Shown one piece after another: positions 28,801 to 37,900 of a stretch of 64,000 nucleotides of DNA. The position numbers were made by a program, and so were the translations under genes. The stretch is from an uncultured Clostridia bacterium. Lineage in GTDB: Bacteria; Bacillota; Clostridia; TANB77; CAG-508. Under the pieces are notes generated by a model. That model searched no databases. It was given only the letters and a program-made list of their open reading frames with translations, and had not been told where the DNA came from. Location of the stretch: NCBI GenBank assembly GCA_948676835.1, contig CAPOZU010000009.1, forward strand, positions 18,767 to 82,766, written 5' to 3'. Each line of letters begins with the position of its first letter. The first letter of the stretch is position 1.

Positions 28801-31800
28801 CTATATTTAAATTATTTTCTAATTGTAACTCTTCACCATCTTTATTAAAATGAATTACTAAGTCTACGCTGTTTTGAGTTAATTCTGTTGTACTATATTC
28901 AGCACTAACTTCTGGGAACCAATCAGCTGTTGCTGTTGCTTTATATTCTTCACCTGTATCTTTATTTATATATTCAAATGTATAAGTTCCTTTTTCAGCA
29001 AATAGATAATACTTTGGAGCAGTAGATTTCTTCATTTGATATCCAAGTGGAAGCACAAGATCTGCTCTCATTTTTGCAATCATTGTTGGCTTTCCATTTA
29101 CTGATGTAAGACTTGTTTTAATACTATAATTTATAGTTGCAGGTCCATTCATATTTTCCAATTTTGCTTCTGTTCTTCCTACATTTCCAAAACTGTCTAT
29201 ATATTCAAATGTGAATGTACTATTTTCATCTGTAAGCAAATATGTTCTATTTCCTCCGTTATTTGTTATTGTTATTTTTCCACTTTCATTTACTAGAGTT
29301 GCTAAAACTCCATCATCTGTTTTTTCATATTTAATATCTGCTGTTAAATTTCCACTATAAATCCAATTAACTTTTGCTGTCTTTGTTCCTTTATTTCCTA
29401 AACTATCTTCAAAATTAAATATATATTCCCCATTCTTTGTAAATGTATAAGTTTGAGTTGTTGGAAGTAATCCCATATTTGGATCTTCTAAATGAAGAGT
29501 TGCAACTACTGGTTCTGTTGTATCTTCTGTTGTACTATATTCGATTGTTGCAATTGGTGCATCTTTATCTATCCAAGTTACCTCTGCCATAGTTTCACCT
29601 GGATTTCCAGCATTATCTTCATACTCAAAAATAAATTTTCCATTTTTTGTAAATGTATAAGTATTTTTACCACCATTGTTTGTAATAATAATATCTTTAC
29701 TTGGATTTATTAATGTTACTGTAACTGGTTCTTTTGTCCCAATTGTTCTATCATAATGTAATTCAGCTGTTGGAATTTCTTTATCAATCCAATTAACTGT
29801 TGCAGTTGCTGTTCCTGTGTTTCCAGCTTCATCTCTAAATTCAAATGTAAATTCTCCATTATCTTCAAATCTATGTGTGTTTTTACCATTATTATTTGTT
29901 ATAATTACATTTGGTTTATTAAATGTAATTATTGCTGTTTCTGCTTTTCCAGTTGGGCTATTTATTCTATAACTTATTGTTGGTATAATTTCTTCTTTAT
30001 CAATCCAATCAACTTTTGCTGTTACTGTTCCAGTATTTCCTGCTTCATCTACAAATTCAAACGTAAACTCTCCATTTTCTGTAAATGTATATATACTCTC
30101 ACCATTATTATTTGTAATAGTTATATCTTTATTAGAATCTACTATGTTTGCAACAACATCTTGATTTGTTGGATTTGTTGTACTATATGATATTTGAGCA
30201 ATTGGTGTAGTTCTATCAATACAATCAACTGTTGCTGTCGTAGCTCCAACATTTCCTGCTTCATCTACAAACTCAAATGTGAAACTTCCATTTTCTGTAA
30301 ATATATATGAGTTCTTTCCATCATTGTTTGTTATTGTAACATTTGTTTTGTCAAAATCGATTGTTGCTGTTACATATTGATTTGTTGGTCTTGTTGTATT
30401 ATAAGTAATAATTCCTTGTGGTACTTGCCTATCTATTATAGTTACCTTTGCATCTAAATAACTTTCAACATTTTCGGCATCTAAAAGTTTAAATCTAAAA
30501 TCTCCATTTTCTGTAAATACATATTTACCACCATTTGAAGTTTCTATAACTCCTTCATCTAAATTAGTTATTCTTACTCCTTCTTCTTTAAATGTAAGTG
30601 TTGCTGTTACATCTCCATTTGTTAAACTTTCTTTATCATAAGATATCTCAGCAATATATGGACCTCTATTTATCCAATCTACTGACATTTTTATTTCTGA
30701 TGTATTTCCAATTCTATCTCTTAATTTATATGTTTTTTCTCCATTTTTAGTAAATACATATTTTAGTATATCTTCTTGAATACCTGTAGTATAACGTGTT
30801 CTAAATTCTGCAAGTTCTTCTGCTGTATAGTTTACTGTTGCATTTTTAAGATTTTCATCGTAAATGATTTCCTTTGTAATATTTGCTCCACTGTATGCTG
30901 CAAAATATGCAATAATATATTCTTTGTCTACTGGATAACCCATAGCACTCATTGACTCTGGAAATCCCATACTTATAATATCCTTAGTTGAATCCTCAAG
31001 TATATTACTTACTGGTTTACTTGGATCTAATAATTTATATCCTCTTACCATTTTAATATTATTATTTGAATCCTTTTGAACCATATTTATTATTTGTTTA
31101 GTATCAGGATCAAAATTAAATTCATAAATATAATTACCACTATTTTCTATATATCTAATTGGTCTATCTTGTTCGTCTAATATAAATACATTTTTGCTAA
31201 TATTTACAACTTTTGCTTGAACATGACCTTTAGTATTTGGTAACTCTATATATTGTATATCTGCAGATGGTTTTTCCCTATCTATCCAAGTAACACTTGC
31301 AACAACTTCATTTGTTCTTCCATTTTCTGTATCTCTTAAGTTAAAAGTATATGATCCATTTTCTGTAAATGTATAACTTGTTATTCCATTTTCCACTACA
31401 ACTGTATCTGAATTAAAATTTTCAAGTGTTGCTACAACTTCTTTATTTGTTTTTTGAGTTGTACTATACATAACTGTTGCTGTTGGTGGAGCCTCTTTTG
31501 TTGTATCTTCATAAAAATTGAATCCTCTAGCTCCTATATATCCATCATTTGTTTGCGTTGCTATAATTTTTATATATTTTACTTTTTGTGTTTCAGCAAA
31601 TCTTAGTGTTTTTGTTGAAGCATTATTTGCCCAATTATTTATATCACCAAGTTTAGTCCAATTTTCTCCATCCATACTTCCTAAAACTTCACCTTGCATA
31701 ATTCTGCCAAGAAATGGTTTGCTACCAAGACCTGAATGGTTTTGTTCATCTGATGGTATATAATCTAGTCTTGATAAATATACTGGCTCTTTAAATTCAA

Positions 31801-34750
31801 GTGTAATAAATTTATTTTCATCTGTTTTACTAGCTGACAACCATCTAGTAAAATCATGAGTATATTGTTGGGTTTCCCAAAGACCAAAATTCCCATCTAT
31901 TGCATTTTTAGCTGGTGTATTCTTGCCAGAAGGTGTACTGTCTACAACTGATAAATTTTTTACCTTAATATATGTTTCATTTGCTTCATATTTATTATCA
32001 GTAAAAGTAAAAACATGTACATTTGCTGGTAAATTTGTTCCAGTAGCAGATGGTCTTACAGTCAATTTTCTATTACCTGATAAATTAGGTTTTACTTCAT
32101 CATAAGATTTCCAAGCAGAAGCTCCACCTGAATCATCAGTATATTTCCAATCTAATTTTCTATTACCATAAACAAAAAAAGTATCTTCTGCATCATTTTC
32201 ATAAAGCTCCATATCAGGAGTTAATATTAATGTTTTATCTATTTGTATTGTACTTCTTATCTCTGTACCTATAATATGAACTCTAATATGATCTCTTTCA
32301 TTAACACCTACTAATTCTGTTTCTGTTAATTGTACATATAACTGATCTGTTTCTGTCCAAGTTTTTCCACCATCTATTGAATACTCCCATGTTGATCTAT
32401 TATTTTCATTAAACATTGAACCTAATCTTATTTGCCCTGCATATTGACCATCAAATGAAAATGTTGCAAGTTCTGATTGTGGTTTACCTAATAGTACCTG
32501 AGCAACAGATCTATGTATGCTATTTGCACTTACTTCAGCCCATTGTAATGTTGCTGTTTTTAAAGAAACAGCTTCTGCATTTAATGTTGGAGTAGTAATC
32601 TTTCCAATAATCATTCCAAATAAATCATAAAATGCAAGAGGTCTTACTTTATATATGACTTGAAATTCTTTTATAAGCTTCAAACAATCTTCTTCTGTAT
32701 ATACATTACTATTTTTATATAATTGTACTAAACCATACCAAGCATCAACATTTATATTTTGAGCATTTATTGCTTTACGATAAAATTCTTCTTGTTTTGC
32801 TTCATCACCTTTATAGGCATTTGCAAGCATTACATATTTTTCTGCTATTAGATAATTGCTATAATCATTAACTGCCTCTTGAGCAATTGCTAAATAACTT
32901 AAATTTTCACATCCAGTAGAGTATTGTTGTCCCCAGCCTAGCAACCCTCTATATGAATATACGGCTTGTTTAGTAGGAGAATTTTTAGTTGCATTATAAA
33001 ATGTAGATGTACCATATGATGAATTTCCCCAAGTTGCACCTGAATTATATAATTGCCAAGAAGCATCTCCATTACTATTATAATGTGCAACTCCATAAGC
33101 AATATGACCAGGTTGATGAACTGGAAATGCTGGTATACCCGTTGAACTATATGCATTAGCACTCGTATCTCCAAAACCAACACATTGAGTTCCCGCTGCA
33201 TAAACTATCCATTGTGGAACTAAATATTTTTGATATGGTATACCATATTCTAAAAAGTGAAATTTATTATTCCACATAGTTTTATTTTCTTCACTATAAT
33301 ATTTATCCTCAAAATATCTAAATTTTGCATTATATGATAGCCAAGCATGAGTATATGGACCTCTACTTGTAATATAATCCCTAAACCATTCAATTTCATT
33401 ATCTGATATTAGTGCTCTCACAACAACTTTCATTTCCTCAACTTCTAGTTTTGGAAATACAGCGCTTAATTTATTTGCTAAGTACATTTTTTTATAAACT
33501 GCATAACGTCTTACTGGATCTGATACATGTGAACTATTTGGATCATTACGATTTGAATTTGTAACTCCATCTTCCTCAACATTAGGCAAAAATGAACGTA
33601 CTAATGTAGAATGAGTATGTGAAATAGCCATAATCATTTTTTTAAATAAATCACCATTACGTACACCATTTTTTACTGTATCATCATTTAAATCATTTTT
33701 ATATGTTTGGTATAATTTTGTTAAAACATTTAAAGAATTTTTATAACCACCAATAGGTGTACTACCATAAAAATATAACCCTAAAGTATCACTATCCCCC
33801 ATTAACCATCCAAGTGTTTCTCTACTTGAATCACCCTGATTTACAAAATCAAGTAATGTTGTTCTTCCTACTCTTGATACAAATTCTCTTTGTAAAACCA
33901 TATGTTCAAGATTAGGATCATTTTCATCCATATTTCTGATTTGAGCTTCTAAATCAAATACTGTAGGAACTCCTGTTCCATCACTATAATCTGCTGTTAA
34001 TAATTTAGCATCTGCATATACTGAATGATCTTTACCATTTGCTCCATTATCATTTGCATATAGTCTTAAGTATCTATTTCCTTCTATAGGTATTCTACAT
34101 TCTACTGCATTTTGGTTTGGCAATGCTTCTGCTCTATATTTTTCTGTCCAATTTTGACCATCATTTGATGTTGAAATAACAAATGTAACACCATTTCCAC
34201 CATTTGATGTAGTATTTAATCCTAAATATGCTGAAAAATAATCATATTCTTGAAAATTTCTTAAATCATAATATACATCAGAAGTAGCATGTGCCCAAAT
34301 ACCTTTATCAAAGCTTGTTGCTGTACCACCAATTTTTACTGTTATTTTAGTATTACTTGATGTTATATCATTAAGAATAGTACCATATTTAGTAGTTGAT
34401 TTACTCATATATGGTATATCTGATAAATAAATGAGCTTTCCAGTTGCTCTTGTTTCAGCAGAATATGTTGTTGGTAATGCTGAAACTTTTACTGCATCAT
34501 TATATTCTTGTATTGTTTCCAACGTTTCTGAAAACTCATTTCTAATTGATTGTGTAGGTAGATTTTGAGTTTCATCTTTGATTTCCTCTGTAAATAAAAC
34601 CCCATTTCCACCTCCAGATTGCAATAGCATTGGTTTTGCATTTTGTTTAGTTATATGTACTGAATTTGAACTAGCAAAAATGTAAGTTCCCATTGCAAGT
34701 AAACATACTATAACCGACACTATCGCAATTTTCTTTTGAAAGCTTTTCAT
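22877..34750 (-). CDS. Giant secreted NPCBM / transglutaminase-like / cohesin / dockerin protein B (3957 residues)
   Basis: The largest gene in the window. A signal peptide (about 1-27) is followed by a linker and an NPCBM-like module (encoded about 34440-33990). A transglutaminase-like region has Cys523, His549 (HQPGHIAY) and Asn569. An F5/8C discoidin-like module (about 31990-31500) precedes about 34 Ig-like repeats (about 31480-23700), then a cohesin-like module (about 23700-23300), an X-like module and a dockerin with two calcium loops (GDINKDGR, ADINGDDR). Repeat 2 carries a long insert and repeats 8-11 are the most divergent. The ribosome site is weak (AAGGATGG). No sortase signal or transmembrane anchor is seen. 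Probably a long extracellular fibre held by dockerin-cohesin contacts; this role is inferred. Confidence 0.88.
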   Translation of the reverse strand: MKSFQKKIAIVSVIVCLLAMGTYIFASSNSVHITKQNAKPMLLQSGGGNGVLFTEEIKDETQNLPTQSIRNEFSETLETIQEYNDAVKVSALPTTYSAETRATGKLIYLSDIPYMSKSTTKYGTILNDITSSNTKITVKIGGTATSFDKGIWAHATSDVYYDLRNFQEYDYFSAYLGLNTTSNGGNGVTFVISTSNDGQNWTEKYRAEALPNQNAVECRIPIEGNRYLRLYANDNGANGKDHSVYADAKLLTADYSDGTGVPTVFDLEAQIRNMDENDPNLEHMVLQREFVSRVGRTTLLDFVNQGDSSRETLGWLMGDSDTLGLYFYGSTPIGGYKNSLNVLTKLYQTYKNDLNDDTVKNGVRNGDLFKKMIMAISHTHSTLVRSFLPNVEEDGVTNSNRNDPNSSHVSDPVRRYAVYKKMYLANKLSAVFPKLEVEEMKVVVRALISDNEIEWFRDYITSRGPYTHAWLSYNAKFRYFEDKYYSEENKTMWNNKFHFLEYGIPYQKYLVPQWIVYAAGTQCVGFGDTSANAYSSTGIPAFPVHQPGHIAYGVAHYNSNGDASWQLYNSGATWGNSSYGTSTFYNATKNSPTKQAVYSYRGLLGWGQQYSTGCENLSYLAIAQEAVNDYSNYLIAEKYVMLANAYKGDEAKQEEFYRKAINAQNINVDAWYGLVQLYKNSNVYTEEDCLKLIKEFQVIYKVRPLAFYDLFGMIIGKITTPTLNAEAVSLKTATLQWAEVSANSIHRSVAQVLLGKPQSELATFSFDGQYAGQIRLGSMFNENNRSTWEYSIDGGKTWTETDQLYVQLTETELVGVNERDHIRVHIIGTEIRSTIQIDKTLILTPDMELYENDAEDTFFVYGNRKLDWKYTDDSGGASAWKSYDEVKPNLSGNRKLTVRPSATGTNLPANVHVFTFTDNKYEANETYIKVKNLSVVDSTPSGKNTPAKNAIDGNFGLWETQQYTHDFTRWLSASKTDENKFITLEFKEPVYLSRLDYIPSDEQNHSGLGSKPFLGRIMQGEVLGSMDGENWTKLGDINNWANNASTKTLRFAETQKVKYIKIIATQTNDGYIGARGFNFYEDTTKEAPPTATVMYSTTQKTNKEVVATLENFNSDTVVVENGITSYTFTENGSYTFNLRDTENGRTNEVVASVTWIDREKPSADIQYIELPNTKGHVQAKVVNISKNVFILDEQDRPIRYIENSGNYIYEFNFDPDTKQIINMVQKDSNNNIKMVRGYKLLDPSKPVSNILEDSTKDIISMGFPESMSAMGYPVDKEYIIAYFAAYSGANITKEIIYDENLKNATVNYTAEELAEFRTRYTTGIQEDILKYVFTKNGEKTYKLRDRIGNTSEIKMSVDWINRGPYIAEISYDKESLTNGDVTATLTFKEEGVRITNLDEGVIETSNGGKYVFTENGDFRFKLLDAENVESYLDAKVTIIDRQVPQGIITYNTTRPTNQYVTATIDFDKTNVTITNNDGKNSYIFTENGSFTFEFVDEAGNVGATTATVDCIDRTTPIAQISYSTTNPTNQDVVANIVDSNKDITITNNNGESIYTFTENGEFTFEFVDEAGNTGTVTAKVDWIDKEEIIPTISYRINSPTGKAETAIITFNKPNVIITNNNGKNTHRFEDNGEFTFEFRDEAGNTGTATATVNWIDKEIPTAELHYDRTIGTKEPVTVTLINPSKDIIITNNGGKNTYTFTKNGKFIFEYEDNAGNPGETMAEVTWIDKDAPIATIEYSTTEDTTEPVVATLHLEDPNMGLLPTTQTYTFTKNGEYIFNFEDSLGNKGTKTAKVNWIYSGNLTADIKYEKTDDGVLATLVNESGKITITNNGGNRTYLLTDENSTFTFEYIDSFGNVGRTEAKLENMNGPATINYSIKTSLTSVNGKPTMIAKMRADLVLPLGYQMKKSTAPKYYLFAEKGTYTFEYINKDTGEEYKATATADWFPEVSAEYSTTELTQNSVDLVIHFNKDGEELQLENNLNIATSKYPETIGYYIEKKEGALNTYTIKHNITITLMFKYQGQRLLSLPVSVTNIDEVEPVGTIKYSNTEPTYRNVTATIEFNKPNVKILNNEGKDTFRFEENGSFTFEYEDEVGRRRTSTANVDWIIEDSDDVVPTILYSEKEPTNKDVIATITFDQDEVRIVDEQGNDIPNGNIYTFTENGTHVFNYIDKKGKAGTATAEVFNIDKEVPIANITYSTTDKTNKPVTASISFNEENVIVEGGDTHTFEDSGSYTFNFMDQAGNRGSAVAEVDWIRKTLPNATITYDETELTCRDVTATISFDLENVDIIDEEGNVIPNGDKYVFTENGTHTFRFRGPYGNEGSAVARVNYIDKVVPVPTITYDVENQTSGNVTATITFDKRNVVVEGGNKHVFTTNGEHTFNFMDEAGNKGWATAKVTWIDSDLPIATITYNPERPAGTSKVNTDVVATISFDQENIKIVNNGGSNQYTFEQNGEYEFAFENANGERGTALAQVSWIDKEIPKATITYSTTNPTNQDVTASITFDKPNVRITNNNGNNTYTFTENNEFEFEFIGPSGNTGKAKATVTWIDKVAPIATITYNPENSTNGDVVATITFNEEDVTITNNDGNNTYTFTENSEFMFEYRDKAGNTGSELAKVTWIDKEDLNATISYNINELTNQDVIASISFNKENVTVEGGNTHTFTENGEYTFEYIDSSGNRGSKLARVDWIDKKIPVGTITYSTTNPTNQNVTASISFDKEDVTITNNGGNNTYIFTENSEFTFEFIDKVGNIGTAKAYVDWIDRKLPVATITYDINTLTNRDVIATITFDKNNVEVEGGNTHTFTENGEYEFAFIGPAGNIGTAIAKVTWIDKKAPVATITYSTTNSTNEDVTATVTFDKEDVIVDGGNVHTFTENGEFTFRYIDSAGNTGTAIAKVTWIDKTLPKATITYSTTNPTNQDVMASISFDKEDVTITNNDGNNTYTFTENGQFEFEFVGPAGNRGTAIAKVNNIDKDVPVPTISYDITNPTNQNVTATITFNEENVTVKDGNTHVFEDSGEYTFEFEDRAGNSGTAIARVDWIKKTLPNATFTYDINTLTNQDVTVTVNFDREGTQVTNNDGKNTYTFTRNGSFTFEFVGPYGNAGVATATVDWIDKEEIIPTITYSTTEMTNQDVTATITFNKEGVTVKGGNIHVFEDSGEYTFEFEDRAGNSGTAIARVDWLKKTLPNATITYNTTNPTNQDVIATITFDIENVIVLGGNTHRFTENGTYLFEFVGPYGNKGTAMAEVYWIDRDEPNATITYSTTNPTNQDVTATVTFDKENVTITNNGGKNTYTFTENGEFEFEFVGPAGNTGIAIATVDWIDKTLPKATITYDKSEPTNQEVTASIAFDKENVTITNNGGKNTYTFTENGQFEFEFVGPAGNAGTAIANVTWIDKEAPVAEIRYSTESATNQEVIATITFNEEDVTVEGGNTHTFTENGEYIFKYSDKAGNQGAKLAKVTWIDKTLPVATISYDINELTNQDVTATVTFDKENVTITNNDGKNTYTFTENGQFEFEFIGPSGNAGVAVASVNWIDKVAPIAEIEYSIDKLTNQDVVATVVNPSEEITFIESDGTHTFTENGEYVFEFIDSAGNRGTVKAEVLWIDKIVPVATITYSTENETMDPVTATITFDKENVKIINNEENNTYLFTENGEFTFEFIDLAGNTGTAIANVNWIQNDLPQEPSFELKLTPSKNTLNVGEEFEIDIAIDNLKNIEYGLVSICGQFEYDESILEILEIKGQNSWNMDENSFNDNNFKFVTEKGEYVSQKENIITMKLKVKDTVEGPLDIKFKVISVIASNSESDIDSDNVEINLHINDGIIEDGTITSDNYNIEEDIISRISPQTTVATFKGNVTANKEITIIDEEGNTLNDDGILATGMKLKLDENIEYTLVITGDINKDGRISITDLAKLKLHIIEKDVLQDCRYLAADINGDDRVSITDLAKLKKLIIGIE
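23700..31480 (-). repeat. Array of about 34 Ig-like repeats in protein B
   Basis: Tandem in-frame repeats of about 69-77 codons ending in WIDK or variants. Two alternating subtypes are visible. One has TITNNGGNNTY before the TFTENG strand, the other the shorter VEGGNTH. The loop before GN is either D.AGN or GPAGN/GPYGN. Several have an inserted NVIPNG loop. Copies in the C-terminal half are the most alike, which suggests recent expansion there. Confidence 0.88.
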
Positions 34751-34920
34751 ACTTTTACATCCATCCTTTCTTTTATAAATCTCCTATTTTAATTATCTTT
34801 AGCATTATACCATATTTTTGCAATATTATCTAGCTTTTAACATAACAAAGTCTTAGTTTGAAACCATTATTTAATTTATAATTAAAATATTTTATAGCTC
34901 ATTTTTAGTAAATAAATTAA

Positions 34921-34954
34921 AAAAGTAGGTATCTTATTAAGAAGCCTACTTTTT
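34921..34954 (-). terminator. Terminator of giant gene C
   Basis: A hairpin with an AAAGTAGG/CCTACTTT base stem is followed by T runs on both strands. It lies just past the stop of the 2598-residue protein. Confidence 0.8.
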
Positions 34955-34960
34955 TTATCA

Positions 34961-37900
34961 TTATTGTACTATTGGTATTTCAAGAAATATTAATTTTATT
35001 TGTGCTAAATCTGTCACTGTAAGCGCTTCATCATTATTTAAATCTGCTGCTATAAAATCAGCTCCTGTTAAAATCTCTTTTTCTATAAGATGTAATTTTA
35101 TTCGTGCTATATCTGTTATTGTTATTTTTCCATCTCCATTAATATCTCCTCTAACAATTAATGTATATTCTAATTCCTCACCAACTTTTATTGTCATTCC
35201 TGTTCCTATAATATCATCATCTTCTAATTTATTTCCATTATTATCTATAATTGTTATTTCTCTATTAGCTTCTACATTTTGTTTAAATTCAGCCACTGTT
35301 GTTTCTTCTCCAATTCTTGATATATAATGAGTTTCAATCTTATATACATCTGATGTGATTTTTGCTTCTTCTTGTTGTTCTTTTTCTACAATATTTATTG
35401 ATAATTGTGAATCAGTTGCAAATATATCTTCCTTGCCATTACTTCCTTCAATAGATACTAATTTGAATATAACTTCAGTTGGAACTTCTATAGTTTCTTT
35501 AACTTTTAAAATTACCTTAAATATAATTCCTTCTTCTAATACATAATTATTACTTTCTGTTACAAATCTAAAGTTATTATCATTAAATGAATTCTTATCT
35601 AAATTCCAACTATTTTGACCTAAAATATCTATCATTTCTATTTTTTCTTTGTCATATTCAAACTTTCCTGTTAATGCCATTAAACCTTTTTGGAAATTCT
35701 TCATGTTATTTAAATTTACACTTACTTCAAATTGATCTCCTGGATTTAATGTTTCTTTTGAAGATTCTAAACTCACTTCAAAAGTTGGGGTAGTTGGTTC
35801 TACTGGAATATCTGGATTTTCTTCTGTTTCGATCCATGTAACATTTGCAGTAGCCATTCCTTCATTTCCTGCTTCATCTCTAAATTCGAATGTATATTCA
35901 CCATTTTCTGTAAATGTATGTGTGTTTCCACCTTCTACTGTTACGTTTTCTTTATCAAATGTAATAGTTGCTATTACTGGTTCTGTTGTTTCAGACTCTG
36001 TACTATATGTGATTGTTGCTACTGGTAAAGTCTTATCTATCCATGTAACTTCTGCTGTTGCTGTTCCCTTATTTCCAGCTTTATCTACAAATTCAAATGT
36101 AAATGTTCCATTTTCTGTAAATGTATATGTGTCTTTTCCATCATTATTCGTTATTTCTATTTCTTCACTTACATTTCCTAAAGTTGCAATTACTTCTCCA
36201 TTTGTTTTGTCTGTAGCATCATATGAAACCGTTGCCGTTGGAGCTATTTTATCTATACAAGTTACATTTGCTGTTACCGTTCCTTTATTTCCTGCTCTAT
36301 CTGAAAATTCAAATATGAAACTTCCGTTTTCTTCAAATATATATGAACTATTTCCATTATTATTTAGTATTGTTATTTCATCTTCTTTTTCATTTTCAAA
36401 AACTACTGTTGCAGTTACATTACTATTTGTTGGTAATATTGTACTGTATACCAATAATGGTTCTGGTACTACTTTATCTATCCATGTAACTTTTGCTATT
36501 ACAACACCTTCATTCCCTGCTGGTCCTGTAAATTTGAAAGTATATTCTCCATTTTCTGTAAATGTATGTGTATCACCACCTTCTACTACTACATTTTCTT
36601 TATCAAAAGTAACCGTTGCTGTTACATCTTGATTTGTTAGTTCATTTATATCATATGTAATAGTTGCTACTGGTAAAGTTTTATCTATCCATGTTACTCT
36701 AGCTGTTGCTGTTCCTATATTTCCAGCTTCATCTACAAATTCGAAAACAAATTCTGCATTATCTGAAAATGTATATGTATTATTTCCATCATTGTTTGTG
36801 ATTGTTACATTACTTTCATCAAAATTTATTGTTGCTATTACTTCTTGATTTGTTGCTTCTTGAGTACTATATGTTATTATTGCTTTTGGAACTTTTTTAT
36901 CTATCCAATCTACTTTTGCTTTTGCTGTTCCTTTATTTCCTAAACTGTTTACAAATTCAAATGTAAATTCTCCATTTTCTTCAAATGTATATGTATTATT
37001 TCCATTATTATTTGTTATTGTAATATCATCACTTTCTGTTTCTAAAGTTGCAACTACATTTCTATTTGTTTTTTCTTCAATATCATATTTTACAGTAGCT
37101 TTTGGAATTGTATTATCTATCCAATCCACTCTCGCCGTAGCTACACCTGAATTTCCATATGGTCCAACAAATTCAAATATGAATTCTCCATTTTCTTCAA
37201 ATGTATATGTGTTTTTTCCATCATTATTTGTAACTCTTGTTCCTTCTCTATCAAATGTTATTGTTACTGTTACAGGTTTATTTGTTGTTTCTGTTATATC
37301 ATACGTTAATGTTACATTTGGTAATGTTTTACATATCCAGTCTACTCTTGCAGTCGCTGTTCCTTCATTTCCATAAGGTCCTCTAAACTCAAAAGTAAAT
37401 TCTCCATTTTCTTCAAATGTATATGTGTTTTCTCCATTATTGTTTAATATTGTAACATTCTCTCTATCAAATGTTACTGTTACTGTTACATCTTGATTTG
37501 TTGGATCTGTTATGTCATAAGTAAATGTTGCATTTGGTAATGTTTTACATATCCAATCAACTGTTGCTGTCGCTGTTCCCTTATTTCCTTCACTATCTTC
37601 AAATTCAAATGTAAATGTTCCATTTTCTGTAAATGTATACGTTGTTTTTCCGTCATTATTTAATACTGTTATTTCTGTACTTGGATTTACTAATTTAGCA
37701 ACAACATCTCCATTTGTTAATGTTTCAATATCATATTCTATTTCTGCTGTTGGAACTACTACCTCTTTTTTAGTTATATCTTCATAGAAATTAAACATTC
37801 TAGCACCAACATGTCTTTTAGCACCTGTGTAAGATGTTTCTACTCCAATAATTTTTACATATCTAACTTTAACTGATTCATCAAAATCTACTGTTTTTGT

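Noticed and set aside
17237..31480. Regularly spaced near-identical DNA repeats that look like a CRISPR array at first glance
   Set aside because: The period is about 210-220 bases, the repeats stay in frame across a single long gene, and the differences follow codon positions. They encode protein repeats.
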